The notes: generated by a model from the letters alone, not told the origin. A DNA stretch of 21,304 nucleotides from Verrucomicrobiota bacterium (GCA_025360895.1 JANYBF010000541.1:1-21304); one strand, 5' to 3'. Counted from the stretch's first letter, positions 1 to 8,774 are shown. A program made the numbers and translations.

Positions 1-2380
1 GCGGGCCGCCACCGTTTTGGGATTCAAGTTGCACAGCCGAATTCACGATTCCGCCCGAGGTTGGGGCCGCTGGGGCGGGCTGGCCGGAGCGTGAAGCTTC
101 TCTTGCGCGCCGACTCCAGTCCACCACCTCAATCGCCTCAGTCACCCGTTCTGGACTCAAACCGTCCCAGTCATTCCAACTTGCTGAACTATCACCGTGC
201 GCCTTGGCGAAGATTCCATCGAATCCGATTATTTTTCCATCACCCGCAAACATTAAGTCCATGCCGCTTCCCGCCAACCAAGCGACGTAAAGGAAGCGCA
301 CGGAATCTTCCGGAATATCCAGCGCCTGCCACAAACGGTTTTCATCCTCGCCCGGTTGAGCGACGAGAAGGCTCGCGATTGCGGGCAAAGGAGTCATCTG
401 TATCTGGTTGTCGAAATCGAAGAATTGATTCGTTCCCGTCGTGCGCGCCTGAATGATCTGTTCGGTCACGGGGCCGAATGAAAGTCGGCTGGCGACGGTT
501 GTCGGCTCGGCATCGGCCGCTTGCAGGGCAGCTTCCGCCTGCTCGTACGCCTTTGCCCTTCGTCCACCAAAGTGCATCAAGTTGGCAAAAACAATCACCG
601 CGACCACCAGTATCGCTGCGACGAGACCGATGACTTTCAGCGGTTTCCAACCGCCGCCGGGCGACGACTTCGCCGGGCTTCCGCCCACCACCGCCGTACC
701 GTGAGGACCAATCCCCACCGGTTGGTTAGCCAGCCCGCCCGACGGGCCGAAGATGTCTTCGTAGGCATACATCAGTGATGCCGTGGCGATGGGAGCAGCG
801 ATCAGGATTCCCAAGCAAAAGACCAGGAGGCCCGCCACGTACAACAGCGCCAAAATGAGAACGAAACCAAAAAGCTTCCACCAATGGCGGGTGACCATTT
901 TGCGGCTGAGTTCCATCGCCGACCAAAAGTCGAGGCGTTTGTCCATGATCAGCGGCAGGGTAAACGTCCACGCGATCCAAAGATAGATGCCTGGCAGAAT
1001 CAGGCAGAGAAATCCCAGTCCGGTCAGCAGCAAGCTCACGAAACTACCGAGAAAGAGATGCAGAAAACGATTGCTGAATCCAGCGAAGGCGGTTTCGACC
1101 GTCACCGGTTGGCCCCGAATCTTTTGGAGGAAATAAAAATACAGTCCGCCCAGGAGTGGTCCACTCACCAGCAATCCCAGAATGGAGCCTCCGCCGTTGG
1201 TTCGATCGTGGTTCGACGTAATCACGACTCCGGCCGATTGGGCGATGGCCAGCAGCACCCAAATCAGCGTGCTGATGCCGACGGTGGGCCAGAAATTACT
1301 TCGCACCAGCGCCCAGCCACGGCGCAGGCAACTGCGGATGCTCACCGTGTAAGCTCGCGCCAAAATATCTTGCACCAACGCCTCGGCATTCGGTGGCGCG
1401 GGCGGTACGAAGCGACCCGCACCGGCGCCGCTGGCAATCGTTTCCACTGCGGTTTTCACTTGGCTCGCCTGTTGGTAGCGGAGCTCCGGTTTCTTTTCCA
1501 AAGCGCGCAGCACCACTTCGTCCAGCCGCACATCCACCTCGATCCGGCCGGACGAGGGCGGGGCGAATTTTCCCAGCGGCAGTTCGCCCGTCAGCATTTC
1601 GTAGAACACCACGCCCAGCGCAAAAATGTCCGCCCGATGATCCACTGTCTCCGGTTTCTCGACCTGCTCGGGGGCCATGTAATTTGGCGTGCCGATGATA
1701 CCTTGGGTGGCCGTCAAATCCGCCTCGGCCGCGCGGCCCATAAGCTTGGCGATGCCGAAATCGGCGATTTTCACGCGGCCCTTTTTATCGAGCAGGATGT
1801 TGTCCGGCTTGATGTCGCGATGGACGATGCCTTCGTCGTGGGCAAATTGCAGCGCCTCGCAAATCTGCGGCACAATCTGCAAGGCTTCGCGCGCCGAAAG
1901 TTTCCGGGTGCGCTCCAGTTGCCGCAGATTCAGCCCATCCACGAACTCCATGATGAAGAACGGCAGTCCATTCACCTGGCCAAATTCATGCACCGCCACG
2001 ATGTTGGGATGGCTCAACCTCGCCAGCGCGCGGGCTTCGCGATTGAAACGCTCACCAAAGCCCGGGCTACTTCCAACTTGCGGCGGGAGAATCTTCAGTG
2101 CGACGAAACGGTCCAGTCCCGGTTGGCGTGCTTTATACACTGCGCCCATGCCGCCCTTGCCGATGAACGCCAGAATTTCGACCTGCGGAAACAAGCGCGC
2201 CAATTCCTCAACGCTCGGCGGCTGAAAGGGCGCGGTTTCGGGCGGCAGGGCCGTATCTGCGGCGGCGCCCTGTTGGAACAGGCAGGCGGGACAGAGTCCT
2301 TCGAGCACCCCGGAGGGCAATGGCGCCCCGCATTGCGGACATTTATTTTCCATGGTTTGGTTCGCTTCAGATTCATTCAT
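1..2380 (-). CDS. Membrane-anchored Ser/Thr protein kinase with N-terminal zinc ribbon (3' end outside window)
   Basis: The frame is open from 2380 to the left edge, giving at least 793 residues without a stop. The start at 2380 is chosen because AGGAGG (2388-2393) lies 7 bases upstream; a later ATG at 2353 is possible. Residues 14-33 form a CxxC...CxxC zinc ribbon. The Hanks-type kinase follows: glycine loop GKGGMGAVYKA near residue 72, ATP lysine K96 in VALKIL, HRDIKPDN at 187-194, DFG at 207-209 and GTPNYMAPEQ after it, so it looks catalytically active. Residues about 360-545 are a multi-helix hydrophobic domain resembling DUF975 or glycerophosphodiesterase membrane domains. A further single helix (IGLVAAILVVVAVIVFANL) lies near 580-603, and an unrecognised domain continues to the edge. 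The role is presumably cell-envelope signalling by phosphorylating unknown substrates. Family assignment is firm; substrates and the C-terminal part are unknown. Confidence 0.93.
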   Translation of the reverse strand, partial: MNESEANQTMENKCPQCGAPLPSGVLEGLCPACLFQQGAAADTALPPETAPFQPPSVEELARLFPQVEILAFIGKGGMGAVYKARQPGLDRFVALKILPPQVGSSPGFGERFNREARALARLSHPNIVAVHEFGQVNGLPFFIMEFVDGLNLRQLERTRKLSAREALQIVPQICEALQFAHDEGIVHRDIKPDNILLDKKGRVKIADFGIAKLMGRAAEADLTATQGIIGTPNYMAPEQVEKPETVDHRADIFALGVVFYEMLTGELPLGKFAPPSSGRIEVDVRLDEVVLRALEKKPELRYQQASQVKTAVETIASGAGAGRFVPPAPPNAEALVQDILARAYTVSIRSCLRRGWALVRSNFWPTVGISTLIWVLLAIAQSAGVVITSNHDRTNGGGSILGLLVSGPLLGGLYFYFLQKIRGQPVTVETAFAGFSNRFLHLFLGSFVSLLLTGLGFLCLILPGIYLWIAWTFTLPLIMDKRLDFWSAMELSRKMVTRHWWKLFGFVLILALLYVAGLLVFCLGILIAAPIATASLMYAYEDIFGPSGGLANQPVGIGPHGTAVVGGSPAKSSPGGGWKPLKVIGLVAAILVVAVIVFANLMHFGGRRAKAYEQAEAALQAADAEPTTVASRLSFGPVTEQIIQARTTGTNQFFDFDNQIQMTPLPAIASLLVAQPGEDENRLWQALDIPEDSVRFLYVAWLAGSGMDLMFAGDGKIIGFDGIFAKAHGDSSASWNDWDGLSPERVTEAIEVVDWSRRAREASRSGQPAPAAPTSGGIVNSAVQLESQNGGGP

Positions 2381-2624
2381 ACACCTACCTCCTAAGCGGA
2401 TCCCGGAAAATGTTACAGGAATAATTACGGTAAAGGCACTTTAGAAATTAAGGGCGGTATCCGCCACGAGCGGATGCGTCGCGGCTGGGCACTGCTTCCT
2501 GTCGCCCCAAGTCGTTAACCGGACAAGTTGGTGAAGGCTGGCTACAGTCAGCCGCTTTGGCCCGTTCCGGCCCACGGCGCCACCGTTGTGTGGTTATCGG
2601 GGCGACTGAACTTCTTTACGGCGC
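2381..2624. other. Intergenic spacer with small inverted repeats
   Basis: No gene is visible here. The spacer holds the 3' flank of the STAS gene and the 5' flank of the kinase, both on the minus strand. Two alternative hairpins overlap: GGCGG-TAT-CCGCC at 2453-2465 and ATCCGC-CACGA-GCGGAT at 2459-2475. Another inverted repeat, GGCTG...CAGCC, lies near 2540-2560. None has a clear T-run, so a terminator for the STAS unit is possible but not shown. The minus-strand motif TGTAAC (about 2411-2416) upstream of the kinase could be an ECF-type -35 element; this is a guess. Confidence 0.35.
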
Positions 2625-3143
2625 TTAACGCACCTTCTTCAAGTCCTCTGCGAGAAACTTCACTACATCCTTGAACCGCGCGACGTTCTCCGGATTGAGC
2701 GCCATCAACGTTTGATGTGCTTCCAATGAAGCGCGCGTAAGTTCTTCGTGCGACGGGTCGCACGGCGACAGGGCGGTCGGAGTTGCTGTTTCGCCCGCCG
2801 GCACGGCGCCTTGGGTGATCCGGAATAAATGGAGCACACCCAGATTTTCCAAGAGTTCGATCAATCGTTCGTTGGCGTTGCGCAACTCAATTGCATGGGC
2901 CGGACCGTCACCGGGCGGCGCATTAGCCTTTAAACCAAATCCCGCCAGCACCCCCAGAAATGTGCTGTCCATCAAGGCGCACGCGGAGAGTTCGAGGACA
3001 ATATAGGGATAACCCTGTTGCCGCAGTTCGCCGAGCAAAGTCTTGAAACTCACGCTGGCATTGCAATTCGCCCGGCCGGCGATCTTCACACAGGCAAACC
3101 GCTGGCCCACCAGAACCGTCAGATTGGCACACGGGACATTCAT
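2625..3143 (-). CDS. STAS-domain protein (anti-sigma-factor-antagonist-like)
   Basis: This is a 172-residue soluble protein. Residues 1-110 look like a STAS domain: an initial beta strand pair (LTVLVGQRFACVKIAGRANC), the central strand YIVLELSACALMDSTFLGVL and the closing helix with ELLENLGVLHLF. In SpoIIAA-type STAS proteins the conserved serine lies in a D-S-[ST]-G/F-L motif; here it is D59-S60, so regulatory phosphorylation by a partner kinase is plausible. A charged helical tail (about 133-172) is added after a proline-rich linker. The gene starts 14 bases after the holA stop, and the GAGG overlapping that stop may serve as its ribosome site, so it is probably the last gene of the nuclease-holA unit. 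The upstream zinc-ribbon kinase is adjacent on the same strand but separated by 240 bases; a link between the two is only a suggestion. Confidence 0.78.
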   Translation of the reverse strand: MNVPCANLTVLVGQRFACVKIAGRANCNASVSFKTLLGELRQQGYPYIVLELSACALMDSTFLGVLAGFGLKANAPPGDGPAHAIELRNANERLIELLENLGVLHLFRITQGAVPAGETATPTALSPCDPSHEELTRASLEAHQTLMALNPENVARFKDVVKFLAEDLKKVR

Positions 3144-3157
3144 ACTTCAACGGGACC

Positions 3158-4318
3158 TCACGCCGCGATTCGTGCCGCGCCCGGTCGCACCGGGACGGTG
3201 CCCACAATTTGCACCAAGGTTTGTTGCAATACGAGTTTTTCGTCCAGCGCGCTGCCAACCAGCCGCTGGTTGGCGCGCAACAACAAATCCAGCGCGCGGA
3301 CGAGTTCCGCGCTGGAATAATTCTTAGTCTGTCCTAACGTGCGGTGCAGCATGAAGGGATGCATCGCCAGCGGGTTGAATTTCTTCTCCGCCGGAAAACG
3401 GTCCGCCGGCACGCGCTTGAGTTGCCTCTGAAACACGCCATAATCCGCGTCCGCCTTCACCCAGCCTTCGCGCACCATTTCTTTCAGCAGCAACATCGCG
3501 CGGACTTTGCTGATCAAACCGTAGAGCAGGCCGATCTCGGACTTATCCTTGTCGAATTGCAAATCCCACAACTCTTCGTCCAGCCGCCGGAGCAGTTGGG
3601 TCAACTGGCGGTCGCCCAAGGCGTCGGCCAGCGCGAACGCCCGCGCCAGCTTGTTGCGCAGGCACACCGCGGCCACGTCCGCTGGGACGATTTCCTTCCG
3701 GTCACCGACATAAAGAGTGAGCTTTTCGATTTCTGAATCGAGTTGCCGAAAATTTGGCCCGACACGCGCGACGAGTTCAGCGAGGGCATTCTCGGGGATC
3801 ACCTTGCCGCGTTCCTTGATGGCCGCCCGCGCCCGAAATTCGCACTGCACCGCCCAATCGCGGCTGTCCACGGAGAGCGCCTCGAAGGATTCCACCTTGC
3901 CGAGCTTGTCGAGCGTTTTGAAAAAAACCTTCCGCTTGTCCACCTTGCCCGCACTGACGAGCAGGCGCACTTTGTCCCAGGAAAAATCCTTCAACTCCTG
4001 CGCCAGTTCCGCGAGGGTTTCCGTCACGGCTTTGGCCTGCGCCGCACGTTCGTCCCCGAGAAAATTGCAATCGCGCAACCAGATCGCCTTGCCGCTGCCG
4101 AAGAACGGAAGGGTTTGCAAAGACTCGCGCAACCGGCCGATGGCTTTCAGCGCGTCGCCGCTGTTGCTCACGGTGGCTTCGATCATCTCATGATCCATAC
4201 CGCCCAGGACATCGCACCACTGCTGGTAGATTTGTTTGGCCCGTTGCTTCACGGCGAAATCATCTTCACCGTAAACTAGGGCCACCGGCGCATCCGGCTT
4301 GGCGACAGAGGTGGACAT
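3158..4318 (-). CDS. holA: DNA polymerase III subunit delta
   Basis: This 386-residue protein is the delta subunit of the clamp loader, which opens the beta sliding clamp and loads it on primed DNA together with delta' and tau/gamma. Family marks visible are the N-terminal LVYGEDDFAVKQ strand-helix, SLQTLPFFGSGKAIWLRDCNFL (the clamp-contacting segment of delta follows the pattern S-L-P-F-F), the AAA+-like middle with RVGPNFRQLDSEIEKLTLYVG, and a C-terminal helical collar with ELVRALDLLLRANQRL. It is somewhat longer than the usual 330-350 residues. The start ATG at 4318 lies only 3 bases past the stop of the DUF151 gene, so the two are almost certainly cotranscribed and probably translationally coupled. 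The assignment by motif order and length is secure, although delta proteins are poorly conserved in sequence. Confidence 0.93.
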   Translation of the reverse strand: MSTSVAKPDAPVALVYGEDDFAVKQRAKQIYQQWCDVLGGMDHEMIEATVSNSGDALKAIGRLRESLQTLPFFGSGKAIWLRDCNFLGDERAAQAKAVTETLAELAQELKDFSWDKVRLLVSAGKVDKRKVFFKTLDKLGKVESFEALSVDSRDWAVQCEFRARAAIKERGKVIPENALAELVARVGPNFRQLDSEIEKLTLYVGDRKEIVPADVAAVCLRNKLARAFALADALGDRQLTQLLRRLDEELWDLQFDKDKSEIGLLYGLISKVRAMLLLKEMVREGWVKADADYGVFQRQLKRVPADRFPAEKKFNPLAMHPFMLHRTLGQTKNYSSAELVRALDLLLRANQRLVGSALDEKLVLQQTLVQIVGTVPVRPGAARIAA

Positions 4319-4321
4319 CGC

Positions 4322-4774
4322 TTATTCCGGCTCGTTGCCGCTTTCGTTGATCTTGTCGAGGACCCCGCTCATGTCTTCGACTTGTTCAAACAGCGCCCGG
4401 TGAACGAAGATGGGTTTTTTTTGCGCTGCCGCGAGCGCCAGGCAATCGCTGGGCCGGGCATCAATTTCCACGATCTTGCGGGCGACTTCGTTGGTCTGCG
4501 AGAGGATGAGGCGGGCGAAATAAGTCGAGTTCTTCAGGTCGGTGATGACGACACGCTCGACCGTGATGCCAAAACCCTTGAAGACGCTTTGCATCAGATC
4601 GTGCGTGAGCGGACGTTCCTTGGGTTGGTCGCGCAGAAACATCCCGATCACCGTGCCCATCTGCGGCTCGACGTTGATGACAAAAACCTTCTCGTCGTTG
4701 CCCACGAACAACGCACAGCCGCTGTTGGCCGGCAGGATTCCCCGAATCTGAACGGGCACCACATCGTTCTTCAT
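4322..4774 (-). CDS. Bifunctional nuclease family protein (DUF151)
   Basis: The 150-residue product matches the bifunctional nuclease (BFN, DUF151) family, whose members were described with RNase and DNase activity. Marks are the strand VPVQIRGILPANSGCALFVGNDEKVFVINVEPQMG, the helix LTHDLMQSVFKGFGITVERVVITDL, and the diagnostic ARPSDCLALAAAQKKPIFVHRALFE segment near residues 107-130. The length is normal for a single-domain bacterial member. There is no signal peptide, so it is cytoplasmic. The ATG at 4774 lacks a good Shine-Dalgarno site; no better start is in frame. The gene heads the minus-strand unit continuing into holA with a 3-base gap, and it is divergent from padR across about 135 bases. 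The biological role in this lineage is not established. Confidence 0.9.
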   Translation of the reverse strand: MKNDVVPVQIRGILPANSGCALFVGNDEKVFVINVEPQMGTVIGMFLRDQPKERPLTHDLMQSVFKGFGITVERVVITDLKNSTYFARLILSQTNEVARKIVEIDARPSDCLALAAAQKKPIFVHRALFEQVEDMSGVLDKINESGNEPE

Positions 4775-4853
4775 AAGGAAAGTTTAGGGGCAACACCGAA
4801 AAAAACAAGTTTCCGCTATTCCGGGTGGAACTGACCGCCTCAAAGTTCTCCCC

Positions 4854-4909
4854 TTGACATTCTAGGCAAGCTGCCTAACCTCCCCTAGAACATCTAGGAC
4901 AACCTAATT
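4854..4909 (+). promoter_or_regulatory. Promoter and twin operator palindromes of the padR exporter operon
   Basis: A consensus -35 TTGACA lies at 4854-4859 and a weak -10 (TAACCT, 4876-4881) follows after 16 bases. Two perfect 6-bp inverted repeats with 3-base spacers occur here: TAGGCA-AGC-TGCCTA at 4863-4877, between -35 and -10, and CCTAGA-ACA-TCTAGG at 4884-4898, at the expected transcription start. Their centres are 21 bp apart, two helical turns, so two PadR dimers could bind the same face. AGGA at 4896-4899 could act as ribosome site 10 bases before the padR ATG. Autorepression by PadR is inferred from position. Confidence 0.7.
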
Positions 4910-5242
4910 ATGCCAACGACAAAAGCTGAACTCCTGCAGGGCACGCTGGATTTGCTCATTCTCAAAACGCTCACGGTCGAGCCGATGCACGGTTACACCA
5001 TCGCCCAACGCATCCAGCAGCGCTCGGACGATGTGTTGGTGGTGGAAGAAGGCTCCCTCTATCCCTGCCTCTACCGGATGGAGGAGAAAGGCTGGCTTGC
5101 GGCGGCATGGGGCAAGTCGGACAACAATCGCCGTGCGAAATTTTATTCGCTGACACGTGCGGGGCGCAAGCAACTCGAAGAGGAAACCGCCATTTGGGAA
5201 CGGGTGTGCCGCGCCATCACCCTGGTTTTACAACCGGCTTAA
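4910..5242 (+). CDS. PadR-family transcriptional regulator
   Basis: The 110-residue protein is a short (subfamily-2-like) PadR winged-helix regulator. The winged helix spans about residues 5-80: LLQGTLDLLILKTLTVEPMHGYTIAQRI is the family hallmark, followed by the recognition region EEGSLYPCLYRMEEKGWL and the wing WGKSDNNRRAKFYSLTRAGRK. A C-terminal helix (residues about 85-110) would form the dimer. PadR proteins of this type are typically the first gene of ADOP exporter operons and repress them until a ligand or stress is sensed. Here padR directly precedes the ATPase (16-base gap) and follows two palindromes suited to a dimer. The start at 4910 gives the standard N-terminus MPTTKAELLQGTLD. 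Confidence 0.93.
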   Translation: MPTTKAELLQGTLDLLILKTLTVEPMHGYTIAQRIQQRSDDVLVVEEGSLYPCLYRMEEKGWLAAAWGKSDNNRRAKFYSLTRAGRKQLEEETAIWERVCRAITLVLQPA

Positions 5243-5258
5243 GGCTCGACCCGAAACT

Positions 5259-5981
5259 ATGAAACCCATGATGAGCACTCCTCCTCGGACAGACATCGCC
5301 CAAACCAACACCGAACCCATGATCCAATTACGCGACTTGGAAAAATGTTACAAAACCAAGGCCGGCTTCACCTACGTGCTGCGGCAGATCAATCTCGACA
5401 TCAACGCCGGTGAATTCATCACGATCATGGGGCCGTCGGGCGCCGGAAAATCAACGTTGCTGAGCATTCTCGGCATGTATGATCACACTTGGGAAGGCGA
5501 GTTTTTGTTCCTCGACCACCCGGTCCGTCGGTTGGGCGCCAAAGAACGCGCCCTCCTTAACAAACATTATGTCGGATTTGTCTTTCAACAGTTTCACCTG
5601 CTCGACGATCTGACGGTAGCTGAAAACCTCGACATTCCACTTTCCTACCGCGACATCCGCAAGTCCGAACGGGAGGCGCTGGTGGCCGATGTGCTGGATC
5701 GCTTCAACATCGTGGGCAAGAAAGACCTCTATCCCAGCCAGCTTTCCGGCGGGCAACAACAACTCGTGGCCGTGGCCCGTGCCATCATCGCCAAGCCAAA
5801 GTTGCTTCTGGCCGATGAACCCACCGGCAATCTTCACACCGATCAAGGCCGTGAAATCATGGAGTTGTTCAAGAAACTCAATCAGGAAGGCACCACGATT
5901 ATTCAAGTAACGCATTCTGAAACGAATGCGACCTACGGCCAGCGCATCGTCCGCCTAAAAGACGGGTGGATGGAGAAATGA
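5259..5981 (+). CDS. ABC transporter ATP-binding protein (MacB/LolD type)
   Basis: This 240-residue ATPase would power the adjacent permeases. The start at 5259 (MKPMMSTPP) is chosen because the frame further upstream lies inside padR; ATGs at 5268, 5271 and 5319 are alternatives, the last giving MIQLRDLEKCYKTK. Motifs in order are Walker A GPSGAGKST, Q-loop FVFQQFHLLDDLTVAENL, ABC signature LSGGQQQLVAVARA, Walker B LLLADEPTGNL, and the switch histidine in VTHSE. The TGNLHTDQG variant in place of TGNLDS is what I associate with PadR-linked ADOP operons. It ends 24 bases before the first permease. The substrate is unknown; the MacB/LolD relationship means pulling a substrate from the membrane or periplasm rather than importing. 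Confidence 0.93.
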   Translation: MKPMMSTPPRTDIAQTNTEPMIQLRDLEKCYKTKAGFTYVLRQINLDINAGEFITIMGPSGAGKSTLLSILGMYDHTWEGEFLFLDHPVRRLGAKERALLNKHYVGFVFQQFHLLDDLTVAENLDIPLSYRDIRKSEREALVADVLDRFNIVGKKDLYPSQLSGGQQQLVAVARAIIAKPKLLLADEPTGNLHTDQGREIMELFKKLNQEGTTIIQVTHSETNATYGQRIVRLKDGWMEK

Positions 5982-6005
5982 GATGCGAATAACAAGGCAA
6001 GACGC

Positions 6006-8774
6006 ATGAATCCATTTAATAAAATCTGGCACGGGCTGCGTTCGCTGCGGCAAGCGAAAACGGTGAAACAGGAGATTGACGAGGAACTGCGCTTCCACAT
6101 CGAAAACCGCGCGGCGGAAAACCTTGCTGCCGGCATGTCGCCAGAAGAAGCGGCGCGCGAGGCGCGGAGGCGGTTTGGAAATCTGCAAAGCGTTCGCGAG
6201 GAATGTCGCGAGTCCCGGGGCGCGAGTTTTGGCGAGGCAACAGCGCAGGACGTTCGTTTTGCCCACCGCCAGTTGCTGAAGAACCCCGGTTTCACCACCG
6301 TGGCCGTGCTCACACTCGCGCTCGGTATCGGCGCGAATACGGCCATGTTCTCCCTGGTCAATGCCCTGCTGTTCAAGCCCATCCACGCTCAACAGCCAGG
6401 CCATCTCGCAGGCGTTTATCAGCAGGAAAAAGCGGACTCCGGTAACTTCCGCTTTTTTTCGTATCCAAATTACGCCGACCTTCGTGCGAGCAAGGAAACT
6501 TTCGAAGATCTGCTGGCATTCTGGCCAGGGAATGTCGCAATGAGGGAAGGCGATTTGACCCGGCCAGTGGCCGCGACCTTTGTGAGTGCGAACTACTTCT
6601 CTGTCCTCGGCGTCGCGCCGCTTCACGGTCGCGGATTTCTGCCCGAAGAAGAAACCTCGACGATGCCGGTTGCTGTGATCAGCTACCCGCTCTGGCAACG
6701 ACTGGGCGCCGATCCCGCAATGATCGGCAAAACTCTCGTCCTGAACAACACGACCTTCACCCTGGTCGGCATCATGCCTCGCGGTTTCACCGGCACCGGG
6801 TCGCTTACCTCACCCGGACTCTTCCTGCCGCTGGGCATGATGGATCCACTGGCGGTGCGGCCCGGCGGCGTGGTTGCCAACACGTTGGCAGATCGAAGTG
6901 CCGAGAACTTGAGTCTGGTCGGCCGGTTCAGCCCAGGAGTCTCTCTGGCCAACAGCACCGCACCCCTGCAGGTTCTGAGTGAACGATTGGCGGCGGCGTA
7001 TCCCAAGGAAAACCGTGGGTATCAATTGGTCGCGGCCCCGATCGCACGGTTGGGTTTCAGTAACAGCCCGGAACGTGGTCTCGGGGACACCTTGTTCACG
7101 GCCGCCCTTACGCTCGCGATGTCGGCCATGCTTCTGCTGATCGCCTGCCTGAATCTCGCCAACATGCTGCTCGCCCGTGGCTCGGCCCGGCGGAAAGAGT
7201 TTGCCGTCCGGATGGCGGTCGGCGCCAGCCGGAGGCGCGTTCTCCGTCAACTCCTGACCGAAGGCTTCCTGCTGGCGTTGCTCAGTGGCGCAGCCGGGGT
7301 GCTGCTGGCGGTCTGGGCAACGCACGCATTGGCGGTTTTCGCGGGCCCCGGCTTCTCCCAAAAGGAATTCCTCACATTTAATTCTACGCCCGATGTCCGC
7401 GTGCTCGCGGTGTCGCTCGGTTTCTGCGCGCTGGCGACGATCTTCTTCGCGCTCGGCCCGGCCTGGCGGCTGGCCAGGCTCAATGTGAATGCTGATTTGA
7501 AAATGCAAGGTGCGGAGGACGCCCGATCGAAGCCTGCCGGCTTGTTCGCGATGCGACACTTGCTCGTGATTGGACAAGTCGCCCTGTCGCTCGCGTTGCT
7601 TGTGGCCGGGGGGATGTTCGTGCGCAGTGTGGGACGAGCGGTGCAAGCGAACCCTGGCTTTGCGTTTGGATCGAACTTCTACGCGGAATTGCAGGCGGGC
7701 GCCGCGGGTTATGACGAACCCCGGGTGCGGGAATTGTATCGCGGCGCGACCGAACAAATCGCCGCTCTTCCCGGCGTCGAGTCCGACAGTCTCGCTTGGT
7801 CCATGCCGTTCGGAGACGCCGATTATGCCGCCGGCGTGCAACGCGCCGGTTCATCACCGTTGGTGGACGGCAAACCTTTCGCGACCGTCGCCGAGGGCAA
7901 AGATATGGTGGCCAACAACAACGTCATCGGCACGGACTATTTCCGAACCTTGGGCGTGCCGTTGCTGCGCGGGCGCGAGTTCACCCGAACCGAAGTGGAA
8001 AGCACGAACGCACCTCGCGTGGCCATCGTCAGCCAGTCGCTCGCGGACGAACTGTGGCCGGGCGAAGACGCGCTTGGCCGGCGGCTCCAATTCACGCGCG
8101 CGCGCGCCGACGCTCCCGATACCTCAATGGAAGTAATCGGGGTTGTTCCCGAATTGAAGCAGGACTTGATGGGGAAGGCGTCCCACCCTTTCCTTTACCA
8201 GCCTTACGGGCAAGCTTATCAACCCTCGATGCTTCTCCAGGTGCGCGTCTCACCGGGTGCGGACTCCAAGTCATTGATGCGGCAGGCGGGTGAAGCATTG
8301 CGGCGGCTCGATCCCCTGCTGCCGGTGGCGGCTTTGAAAACTTTACGCGCCAGCCACGAGAATAGCGTGACCGTGGCCCTGTTGCGAATGGGTGCGCGGA
8401 TCTTCGGCACGTTCGGTCTGGTGGCGTTGTTCCTGGCCGTCATCGGCATTTACGGAGTCAGAGCCTACTCCGTTGCCCGCCGTACCCGCGAGATCGGCAT
8501 CCGCATGGCGCTGGGGGCGAGCTCGCGGGACGTGCTCCGGCTCATCCTGCGCGAAGGCCTGCTGCTGACAGCGATGGGTCTCGGCCTGGGATTGATGCTG
8601 GCCGTGGCCATCGGCAAACTGGCCAATGGGTTTCTTTACGACATCGCGGTCATCGATCCTTTTGCCTTCACGATGGCGCCGGCGTTGCTCGCATTATCCG
8701 CCTTGCTCGCCTGCTGGCTCCCTGCCCGCCGCGCCAGCAAAGTTGATCCGATAGTGGCACTGAGATCCGAGTGA
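6006..8774 (+). CDS. ADOP-type ABC transporter permease 1 (MacB-like, duplicated)
   Basis: This 922-residue inner-membrane protein belongs to the acidobacterial duplicated orphan permease group. The N-terminal permease-prefix domain (residues about 1-85, KQEIDEELRFHIENRAAENLAAGMSPEEAAREARRRFGN) precedes TM1 (NPGFTTVAVLTLALGIGANTA, about 90-115). A periplasmic MacB-like core domain follows, then FtsX domain 1 (about 360-446, with RRKEFAVRMAVGAS), a second TM (about 517-535), a second periplasmic domain and FtsX domain 2 (about 794-922, with TREIGIRMALGAS), ending WLPARRASKVDPIVALRSE. Family length is usually 800-900, so it is full length. Its N-terminus is very like that of the next gene, indicating tandem duplication. 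It probably works with one of the two operon ATPases; the substrate is unknown. Confidence 0.93.
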   Translation: MNPFNKIWHGLRSLRQAKTVKQEIDEELRFHIENRAAENLAAGMSPEEAAREARRRFGNLQSVREECRESRGASFGEATAQDVRFAHRQLLKNPGFTTVAVLTLALGIGANTAMFSLVNALLFKPIHAQQPGHLAGVYQQEKADSGNFRFFSYPNYADLRASKETFEDLLAFWPGNVAMREGDLTRPVAATFVSANYFSVLGVAPLHGRGFLPEEETSTMPVAVISYPLWQRLGADPAMIGKTLVLNNTTFTLVGIMPRGFTGTGSLTSPGLFLPLGMMDPLAVRPGGVVANTLADRSAENLSLVGRFSPGVSLANSTAPLQVLSERLAAAYPKENRGYQLVAAPIARLGFSNSPERGLGDTLFTAALTLAMSAMLLLIACLNLANMLLARGSARRKEFAVRMAVGASRRRVLRQLLTEGFLLALLSGAAGVLLAVWATHALAVFAGPGFSQKEFLTFNSTPDVRVLAVSLGFCALATIFFALGPAWRLARLNVNADLKMQGAEDARSKPAGLFAMRHLLVIGQVALSLALLVAGGMFVRSVGRAVQANPGFAFGSNFYAELQAGAAGYDEPRVRELYRGATEQIAALPGVESDSLAWSMPFGDADYAAGVQRAGSSPLVDGKPFATVAEGKDMVANNNVIGTDYFRTLGVPLLRGREFTRTEVESTNAPRVAIVSQSLADELWPGEDALGRRLQFTRARADAPDTSMEVIGVVPELKQDLMGKASHPFLYQPYGQAYQPSMLLQVRVSPGADSKSLMRQAGEALRRLDPLLPVAALKTLRASHENSVTVALLRMGARIFGTFGLVALFLAVIGIYGVRAYSVARRTREIGIRMALGASSRDVLRLILREGLLLTAMGLGLGLMLAVAIGKLANGFLYDIAVIDPFAFTMAPALLALSALLACWLPARRASKVDPIVALRSE

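Noticed and set aside
884..2395. Long plus-strand open frame of 503 codons
   Set aside because: It is antisense to the kinase, whose motifs are all in the opposite strand; the product (RHRLAPN, QQQAHETTEK and so on) is unlike any family and reflects codon bias of the real gene.
5157..5258. Upstream extension of the first ABC ATPase
   Set aside because: The extra 34 codons overlap the padR coding region in another frame; ATPase homology begins well after 5259.
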